From assembly GCA_030411725.1 (NCBI GenBank), contig MU839855.1, positions 1 to 64,000 on the forward strand: 64,000 nt of DNA, given 5' to 3'. The notes under the pieces are model-generated. The model was not told the origin of the DNA and ran no database searches. It saw only the letters and a program-made list of their open reading frames with translations. Each line of letters starts with the position of its first letter. Position 1 is the stretch's first letter. Position numbers and translations under genes: made by a program. The stretch is from Echria macrotheca. Taxonomy: Eukaryota > Ascomycota > Sordariomycetes > Sordariales > Schizotheciaceae. Below, one piece after another: positions 56,546 through 64,000 of this stretch.

Positions 56546-57413
56546 CACCCTTGAAGCCCCACTCACACCGACCCTATCGAGAGCCCTGGCTAACAACTTC
56601 ATTTAACGTCACGCTTCGCTGACACAGCTACTCCTCTCACGCTTCATAGCCACTCAAACCGCCGACACGCCTGTCTTTAGCTGACTTCCTCTCCTGAAAA
56701 GCCAGGGACTCGCATGCCCAAAACCTTTCGTCATGATGATGGACCGGCGTCGCTGGATCCGAGAATGGCGTTCAGGTCGACCATTCTCAATGCGGCCACC
56801 TAGATTGACCTCTGCAATCGAAAGTGTAGCTGTTCACGTAGCTTCAACCACCAATGGCAAAGAGAAACCGTGTTTAGCCATGGCCAAACGGTAAGGTATC
56901 GATTGTGGGAATGCGCAGCAGTCTCACATTCCAGTTACAGCTGAAGTCCCAACACGGGGGCACGCCATAGTCAAGAGACTCGAGAGCGTGCAAGGAGAAA
57001 AAAACAACAGTGGTAACCCAATTCACGATCTTAATTATTGATCATCTGCTCTCAGCTTATCGGTAGCCCTGGACTTCTACGTCCAGTTTCGGGGATTTAA
57101 GATGGAAGTGTCAGAGCCCTTGCATACAAAATCCAGTAATTGTAAGTATTCATCTGAGCCTACGACCATTTGAATACGAGAAGACAGTCTATCAATAGCC
57201 CAGCAGCCAGCGCCCCCTAATACAACTGTCAACATCTCCCGGGCCCTCTCGCCCTCTTAATAGTCCCTATCACTTCGGCCCCTCCCTTCACTCACCCTCT
57301 TGCCTCGCCCGCATTACTATCCTTAACCCACCCCTCCAGCGCTTTCAAGAAACCTCCTCACACTCTCTGCTCCAAGCAGAACTCCATTTGTACGCTCCTC
57401 CAGCCCAGCCATC

Positions 57414-57419
<6 letters not shown>
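56546..57419. other. Non-coding stretch before the assembly gap
   Basis: Nothing recognisable; short frames only, C/T-rich towards the end (57230-57360). Confidence 0.4.
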
Positions 57420-57490
<71 letters not shown>

Positions 57491-57648
57491 CGGGGGTGGG
57501 GGGGGGGTNNNNNNNNNNTTACTAACCGTAAACCCCCCCCCCCCCCCCGTTCACAAAACCCCCCACAACCACCGCCCCCACCAACAACACCCCTTCCCCC
57601 CCCCCCCCCCCCCCCAAAAAACCCCCCCCCCCCCCCCCCCCCCCCCGG
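57420..57648. other. Scaffold gap (10 N) inside poly-G and poly-C runs
   Basis: Long G homopolymers (57420-57508) lead to N at 57509-57518, followed by C homopolymers with short interruptions (57531-57647). G on one side and C on the other of a fixed 10-N gap is typical of low-quality read ends joined by a scaffolder. The true sequence and length here are unknown. A Gly/Pro-only frame across it is an artefact. Confidence 0.85.
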
Positions 57649-60600
57649 GGCTCGAAAAGCCTGCACCACATTTCTCTCGTACAGAACAATACTCTCTCCC
57701 TATGACAGGCTGTTTTACCGGCCTATCTCTTTCAAATAGCCCATAACCTCTATCGTGACAGCCTTGTTGCTCTGGTACTCTCTCCTCCGCATCGCAGCCG
57801 CCTCGCGCAGGGAGGCGGCTGTTGTTTGACGAGGCGTGCGGATTCGCTGGCTGGATCGGTTACCTGACGGGTACAGCACCAGGTCTCTTTGGTCGTGGGG
57901 GGAGGAGGTTAGCGGCGTGTAGGAATTGCGAGAGGAGGGCGTCGCGGCGGGTAGTGGCGATACTTTCTCTAGATGAGTTACTTATGAATTTTGATGCTGG
58001 TCTGTGGATTCGACGAAGGACTGCGCATGTGGATATCTATTAAATTCTGAGGCACTGGCAGTGTGACGAGGTGGCTACAGGTAGCGCAAGCGTTGTGTAA
58101 GCATAGCGATAGCTCCCACTCTGGCTGCTTAAGGTAGGTAGACGTGGAATGGTCGCTGAACCCCTGAGCCGGAACCCTAACCTAGCCGCTGGCAGTCCTG
58201 ACTGCTGTGAATTTTATTTTCGAGGTTGTGTAGAGGTTGCAAGTGTGTAAAGTAGCTTATTATGATGAGGACGGGAAAAGGGATAGGTCTGGGATGAGGA
58301 GGTGAGAGAAAGGGGAGATAAAGCTGCTGGCGAAAATGGATGATTCTAGTGGTGGCATGATGTGAAGGGAAACTGCGACGTGCAGGAGCCAGGGTGAGAG
58401 GAGTTGGTGGATGTGGTGAACGTTGATGTGGCACTTATTTGCGGTAGCTGAAGCGCAACGGTCTGTAGAACTTGGAGACCGGGCAAAGAATCCCACTGTT
58501 CAGAAGATGGCAAGGAGTACGCAGTGAAACCATGCATGGTTGGACGGCGAGGGCAGCGATCAGAGACCGAGCGAGAAGACGATTAGCGCCAGGCCCAGTC
58601 CGACTAGATCCATCAGAAAAACGCAGATGGCAAGCTGTAAATTGTGACTACCTTGTGCAATACCCAAGAACTTCATCTTAGCAGTCTTTTGCTCAGCCAC
58701 TAGGGAGGGTAACGAACTACAATGCTGTTCGGCATCGGTGCTGATGGTGAGAATTGCCGTGCCTGGTTCTAAGGTTGGTTGGATTTCGAAGTAATGTCTG
58801 ACACCCAGAATTACACAACCAAGGGTATGAGTAACAGGGGGTAGAAGGGGACACCGAGCTGGGTAGCAGGCCTAATTTGTGCATTCAAGTCTTGCAAGGC
58901 TGTCAACCCCTGACTCGCCGGGAGAGTTAAAACTGAGACGAACAATCCAAGGCCTTTTCATACAACAGTCGGCAACAGGACAACAGTGGTAAGGAGTTTG
59001 CACGAACTTTTGCCTTGAGGAGTAGGCCACGTAGAGAGCCCGGAGAGACTCGAGAGTCTCTTTCGTCAAAAGTGGTTGGCCTTGAGCTCGATATTCCACC
59101 TTTCAGCCTCTGATGCAATCGGTTGGCATCGGGAAGCTCCTAGAGATTTGTTGTCGAGAGGCATCTTCAAAACATTGGGACTTCTCGTAAAGTATGCCAG
59201 GGTGAGATGTCCCTTCCGATGCAAGTGTGTTTGGTTTAAAGACGAGAATATTCCCGTCTTCAATGGGCGCCTTCAAGGCCTATCCTATAGAATGACTCGA
59301 ATCAAAGCATGTTTTCCAGCTAATCTGCCAGCCTTTGCCAGAACCTCGCTCACCAGTTTACGGCAGCAGTGCTTAGGTGGTGTCTCGGCAAAAACCAAAA
59401 GCTGCCCAGCCAAGCCCTAAACTTTCACAATGCAGATAAAGACCGAGTTACAACTTGCAGGTTTTGCTTGTGAAATGGCTGCAACATGAATAATTCCGCA
59501 GAACTGCCGATCTTGCAAGATCTTTTGCAAGCTAGCCCAGCCAACAGGGGCACATTCATCAAGGCCATTGCGAAAGGGAAACTAAGCACTGTGAGACGAG
59601 TTGTCGGGACCGCGGGACTCGAGCTAACTTTTAACGGATAAAATACCACATAATCCCCCGTCATCTTCTTGGTCCCTTTTAGGAGTAGTGTTTAGGGCAA
59701 TCGTAAAGATGTGTGTGCATATTGGAGAGACGGGGTGTTTAGGGATGGGGAAGCACGACACCAATTTCCTGACCGTTGGCGGCTCCGCCGTTAGCTTGCC
59801 CCGAGGCTGCAGCTCAACCAACAACCGTCAGGACAGCTTTCGTAGATCTGGAAAAGTGGTACTTTTCTGGCAATACTCTTCAGGGCCGATGGCATCCGTG
59901 GCCGGCGCTTTCAGCTTTCGATTCCCACTGCACCAGATGCGACAGTTATGAATTTTGAGTGGCCTTCTATTTCGGTTGTGCAACGAGCGTGCGTTGGGCG
60001 TTTTGTTTTGACTGGCAGCCGATCTTGAGACGGTTAGGATTTCGGAAGGCGCTGCAGCTTTAGGGCGAAACACGCTAGTGGCCCTGCATCTAGTTGTGGT
60101 CAGAACGTATGTTGTACCACTCCCTCGGTCATACCTTGCATTAGGATCGGGATCGGTGGAGACACTCTCTCTCGGGTTCGCTCCAAATCAACTTCGAAAG
60201 AGGACTTTGGCGTTTCTGCGATGCGGGTGCAAGCCCCTCACATGCCCCTCTGCGGGGTGACGGGCGGGACGACGGGACAGCCATCTGTCAGCAGCTGCCC
60301 ATTGATAATAGTTCAATGCGGCGCCACGATCCATTGCATTTCAGTGAGGCGCAACCTCCAGTTTCAATGGAACGCCACATAACTCACGGTCCCGCCCCCA
60401 CAGGTGCGTGACATCAACCTCATTTTCCAACCAGTCAGTCCACGTCGAAAAGTATGTTGCAGTTCAGTTTGAAGAAGACCATATTTTTGACCGACACAGG
60501 GAGGCTGGCCGCGCATGATCATTTCAATTCTTCTAAACAAGATTCTTCTGGAACCGATCACGTAATTGGCCTTAATCTCCGCAGCGACAAAGTGAATGGG

Positions 60601-60871
60601 TTTTTTGAGTGCAGCAAACACTACGGAGTACCTGTGTGCAAAAAGCGTTGCGCAACAGCGGCGGTCCCGTGACCACGTGACCTTTCCGCGCTGATGCGCG
60701 TTCCGTATCGAAGGTCGCGACTTCCACCGCTGCCTTCTCGCCCAACTCTCGGGCGGGGCAACTAGGTTTTCCGGTGCTATATTGGCCAAACACTTCGGTC
60801 AAATGGCGCGCGACTTCAGAATTTGCAGCACCTGAAGCAACCATCTGCGGTAGCGCCCATGCGCCAGCACA
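57649..60871. other. Gene-poor region; weak ankyrin-like relic near 59.5 kb
   Basis: On the plus strand at 59508-59639 a frame reads LPILQDLLQASPANRGTF then IKAIAKGKLSTVRRVVG, ending FNG-stop. The pattern is ankyrin-like (GxxxLxxAIxxGxxxxVRxLL) but is one short unit only. Other frames (57822-58043, 58872-59099, 60364-60789) have no recognised motif. The last 100 bp should contain the promoter of the Ulp1-like gene. Confidence 0.4.
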
Positions 60872-63232
60872 ATGGCAACCCGCGACCGGCGAGAAGTCGT
60901 CAAGAGAATCCTCAATCGGACCACAGATGCCGCGCCTGGGGTGGACTTGTGGCAATCGACCGTGGGACAGGAGCCAGACCAAGACACCGCAGTCGCCGCC
61001 ATGGCTCCCGATATGCCCAAAATCAAGGCCATGTCGAGCCACATCATCAAGGACAGAGTCGGCAACAGGCGACACCAGCGCACATTGCAGATGCAATCCA
61101 CCACCCAGGCGCAGCTACTGTTTCTCAATCAGAGAGTCGGCCAGTTTCCCCAGTGGTGGCCCTCCTTCTCCGGACGCATCCCCCCGCCGCCCGACCAGAT
61201 CCCCGTCAACATCATCCAGCTGATGACCTCGCTTGTCAAGGCGACCATCGCCCGCGGGGACCCGCCTCTCAGTCTCTGGACGGAGGGCGGTCCGCTCTCC
61301 CGACACGTGAAGGCCAAGGGTGACCTGCGGGACCAGCTCAAAGCCGCCAAGGACGAGATCAAGCCGAGTCGCGGTCGGAGCGGCGAGCCAGATGCCAGCA
61401 GCCCCCAGGTCGAGGCTAAGCGTGGCGGTAGCATTCATGTCAATGTTGACATCGAAGGTCACCGCTACAGCCCAGGTGGCATATACCACAGTATCGGGTC
61501 TCCCAGCGCCACAAGTTCTAGCCCCAGTCTCAGCGCCGTGGGTGACGACAACATCACCATGGCGGCATTGGATGCACAAGACGGCGCCAGTTTCGAACAC
61601 TATCACGATCATTCGGCCGATCTTGGGGATGTCGCCAGTAGCATAGGCGATGCTTCAAGTCGCGAGGGCGATCAATCCATCTTTCAACTGGAGGATCCGG
61701 CACTCGAGCAGCCCATCAGGTCAGAGCCTGAAATCACCACTGGCCCGACCAAAGGCCCCGCCATCAAAAGCTGCATTGCCCAGCTCAGAGACAGCGCCGC
61801 GGAGCTGCAGGGGGACACGATCCTGGCCGTCATGGATGCCATTAGGGCTCGGCTGCCAGAGCAAAAGGCGACCAAAATTGTCTTCGTGGATCCACTCTGG
61901 TTCCAGGTCGATTCCGACACATTTCTCGGAAAGACCATGTTCAAGCATACGCACGACACAGAGATCGCCCTTGTCCCATTGCACCACATGCACCCGCGGC
62001 ACTGGTCTCTTGCTGAAGTACTCCTCCGAGATTGGCGCATCGTTTACTTCGACTCCTTAGTCGCTGGATATGAGGAGCGGCTAAGCCGCATCACCGCCAC
62101 CCTTGCTCAGTTTCTCGAGCGAGAGCTCGACAAGACCAAAGTCAAGGGCCCATTTCTCGTCACTCGCGGGGAATGTCCAACTCAAGATGATGCAATCAAC
62201 TGCGGCGTCTTCACATTAATGTGCGCCTACAATGCCGTTTCAAACGAATTGATCCCGCCTTCCCGGTCAGCAAACCAGATAAGAGAAATCTTTGCCAGCA
62301 TGATCGCCTCGCCTCCAGCCCAGGAAGCATCAGACGACGGCGCGGAGAGCGACGTGGAAAACACATCACGCCGCGGCTTTGACGAACCTAGCTGGGACAA
62401 TGTTCTGCTTACAAGAGAATCGAAGAGGAAGCGGCAGTCAAACAGTCCACCGCCACGAAACTCCCCAATGTCGGCATTCCACGAGGAGCTCCGTCTAGCA
62501 TCCCCTAGTCCGGCCCAGGAGGTGGGCAGGAAAGATTTCCATCGGGAAGACTCTTCGCGTGATGACTCGCTCCTACTTTCCCCACAGCAACGTATACGCC
62601 TTGCAAGTGGCTCTCCCGGTGTTCAAAATGGCATCTCTGCCTCCGACATCAACATGTCAATAGCCGGTGCCTCCCGGGGCTTCGTTGATCAGTGGAATGA
62701 GCTCTCGCGTCTCGTCAACCCAGGCGTGGTCCTCCCTCCCCGCAAAGAGCTCGAAGCGAGACTGGCACACCTTACCCGGGACCGCACAACAGCAGAGCTC
62801 CGGCTCAGCGAGCTTAGAGGGAAATGTGCCGAGTCAGAACAGGAAGTTACTGAGCTGAGGTCGATTTATCAACGCGACAAGGAGGAATGCGTCAAGGTGT
62901 CCGCGTGGTACGAGACGTGGCTTTCGAACGCACCCAACCTGTCGTCACCGGGCTCCCAGCTATCGCCTACACCGGCGAGTATCCAGGTCAATGCGACTCG
63001 GACGACCGTAGAAAACTCTTTGTCCGCCATGAATTCGGAACTCGATCGCCGAAGGGTTGCAGTCGAGGAGGCAGAGGCTAGATCACTCGAGATGGCGCGT
63101 GCAAAAGAACAGTGTTCTCGGGAGTTGCAAGAATTGGAGGACCAGATTGTGGCGACGAAGGATCAGATCAAGATAGGTGCCATACGAGAGCAGGTGCAGC
63201 AAATCATTGAGAGGGCAAAGGAGTTGAAATGA
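60872..63232 (+). CDS. Ulp1-like (C48-type) cysteine protease with long coiled-coil tail
   Basis: One exon of 786 aa. The protease core lies at about 335-475: VFVDPLWFQV, HHMHPRHWSLAEVLL (catalytic His377-Trp), WRIVYFDSLV (Asp394), then PTQDDAINCGVFTLM (oxyanion Gln438, nucleophile Cys444). Order and spacing fit Ulp1/SENP peptidases, which remove SUMO or related modifiers. The family is also found in transposons, so a host role is not certain. The N-terminal 300 residues have a conserved-looking segment (QFPQWWPSFSGRIPPPPDQI) and a disordered part. 480-590 is disordered. 615-786 is a long coiled coil (ELEARLAHLTRDRTTAELRL onwards). The core sits centrally rather than C-terminally as in canonical Ulp1. 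The start is the first ATG of the frame; no transposase is seen near it. Confidence 0.85.
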   Translation: MATRDRREVVKRILNRTTDAAPGVDLWQSTVGQEPDQDTAVAAMAPDMPKIKAMSSHIIKDRVGNRRHQRTLQMQSTTQAQLLFLNQRVGQFPQWWPSFSGRIPPPPDQIPVNIIQLMTSLVKATIARGDPPLSLWTEGGPLSRHVKAKGDLRDQLKAAKDEIKPSRGRSGEPDASSPQVEAKRGGSIHVNVDIEGHRYSPGGIYHSIGSPSATSSSPSLSAVGDDNITMAALDAQDGASFEHYHDHSADLGDVASSIGDASSREGDQSIFQLEDPALEQPIRSEPEITTGPTKGPAIKSCIAQLRDSAAELQGDTILAVMDAIRARLPEQKATKIVFVDPLWFQVDSDTFLGKTMFKHTHDTEIALVPLHHMHPRHWSLAEVLLRDWRIVYFDSLVAGYEERLSRITATLAQFLERELDKTKVKGPFLVTRGECPTQDDAINCGVFTLMCAYNAVSNELIPPSRSANQIREIFASMIASPPAQEASDDGAESDVENTSRRGFDEPSWDNVLLTRESKRKRQSNSPPPRNSPMSAFHEELRLASPSPAQEVGRKDFHREDSSRDDSLLLSPQQRIRLASGSPGVQNGISASDINMSIAGASRGFVDQWNELSRLVNPGVVLPPRKELEARLAHLTRDRTTAELRLSELRGKCAESEQEVTELRSIYQRDKEECVKVSAWYETWLSNAPNLSSPGSQLSPTPASIQVNATRTTVENSLSAMNSELDRRRVAVEEAEARSLEMARAKEQCSRELQELEDQIVATKDQIKIGAIREQVQQIIERAKELK

Positions 63233-63869
63233 AAATGTCTTAGTCTAGTGTTAGAGGAGGGCTCGCTTCGCTAAAGATGAATTCAACAGGTTACCCGTAT
63301 ACATAATCCGTTGTGCAACGTGGGATAATGGAGAGGGTCCGTTGCCTGTTATAGGGGAGAGTAAAATAGTAACGGAAGGCCAACCTGGGAAGCTGTCACA
63401 TAAAAATGATCGGAGCCTCCGTAAACGACTTAGACCAGATCTTCGAGTGGCGTCTGACACTGCTCCCGCAATCTTGCCGTTTGCCTGAGGATGCGCCGTT
63501 CTCTACAAACCAACAGCAAGCGTCGCAAATACGGCGCAGCCACCACCTACTTACGCTTGGCTGCAGGACGAGGACTGCAAGCTGTTGGCAGAAAAGCCGA
63601 ATCGGATGACAGCATGTTGCACAACCACACCCCGAGTGACAAACGAGTCGACACCAGCACTCCACCCCTTGTGTGACCACATCATGCATGTGTCCATGAC
63701 TGGACACGAATCACGGTCCTGTTATCCCGTCTGTCGTGGGCCTCACTGCAGCTTATCAGCCCAATATCTATGCCTGACCCGCGAGTTTGAGATTTTCCCC
63801 CCTAAACTTCCTTTTCACTCACTCGGTGGCTGAGATTGGCATTCTTTTAGACGAACAGTCCACCGTGCC
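63233..63869. other. Intergenic region before the terminal partial gene
   Basis: 637 bp with short frames only. TCTTTTAG at 63843-63850 could be an acceptor leading into the final frame, in which case the terminal gene begins further upstream. Confidence 0.4.
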
Positions 63870-64000
63870 ATGCAAAAGACGGCGTTTCAACTTCCCGGGC
63901 GGCCAGTCCCCACCCGCGAGTCAACCGTATGGCAAGCGAACGCTCCATGCAGGTTCTTCGCTCGGGGGAAGTGTCAAAACGGCCAGACCTGTTCTTTTGG
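63870..64000 (+). CDS. Partial: CCCH zinc-finger protein, cut by the window end
   Basis: From the ATG at 63870 the frame reads MQKTAFQLPGRPVPTREST, then PCRFFARGKCQNGQTCSF, the first three cysteines of a C-x7-C-x5-C-x3-H zinc finger, before the sequence ends. In fungi such a finger at the N-terminus often opens NFX1/ZNFX1-type helicases or RNA-binding proteins; which applies here cannot be told. A second open frame in the same stretch (CKRRRFNFPGGQSPPASQ) also looks protein-like, so the start is provisional. Confidence 0.5.
   Translation, partial: MQKTAFQLPGRPVPTRESTVWQANAPCRFFARGKCQNGQTCSF

Noticed and set aside
57358..57669. 103-codon Gly/Pro frame
   Set aside because: Translation of poly-G/poly-C and N bases around an assembly gap.
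60364..60789. 141-codon minus frame upstream of the Ulp1-like gene
   Set aside because: Overlaps the expected promoter and has no domain-like pattern.

Overview
The window is a chromosome end from a filamentous ascomycete (Pezizomycotina, most likely Sordariomycetes; placement below class is not supported). It opens with about 16 copies of the telomere hexamer CCCTAA. The genes have short introns (44-124 nt) with GTRNGT-type donors, CTAAC-like branch points and YAG acceptors. The gene content is also typical: a HET-domain protein, relics of NACHT/ankyrin and TPR STAND genes, a highly reducing polyketide synthase, a pogo/Fot-type transposon mutated to AT-richness in the manner of RIP, and a Ulp1-like protease.

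Layout. 1-95 telomere; 96-1000 AT-rich mutated DNA; 1191-3918 a head-to-head pair of multi-exon genes, one with a possible PD-(D/E)XK nuclease core; 4200-7290 a broken NLR gene on the minus strand; 9017-10865 a Fot/pogo transposon; 11-17 kb further NLR/TPR relics, short repeats and a probable non-autonomous TIR element; 18055-19983 an intact HET gene standing alone in decayed DNA; 20-25 kb gene-poor with several repeat families; 25.4-34.5 kb a divergent pair, HR-PKS (minus) and P-loop sulfotransferase-like protein (plus); 34.5-37.5 kb decayed.

37.5-49.7 kb is a dense block of seven intact but unrecognised GC-rich genes on both strands. They encode two long single-pass membrane proteins with disordered N-termini, two small coiled-coil or acidic proteins, one short protein with an N-terminal hydrophobic segment, and two proline/serine-rich proteins. 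50.88-52.96 kb holds a tandem array of about 13 small exon-intron units with period near 140 nt and no long ORF, the most unusual structure in the window. 53.8-57.7 kb contains minisatellites, a degenerate hexamer-derived satellite and a scaffold gap inside G/C homopolymers. 60872-63232 encodes a Ulp1-like cysteine protease with a long coiled-coil tail, and the window ends inside the 5' part of a CCCH zinc-finger gene.

Taken together this is subtelomeric accessory DNA. Dead self/non-self recognition genes and mutated transposons surround a few living accessory genes: HET, the PKS pair, the unknown seven-gene block and the Ulp1-like gene. Homology calls rest on motifs read by eye; splice models come from GT..AG/branch-point logic and reading-frame continuity, not from transcripts.
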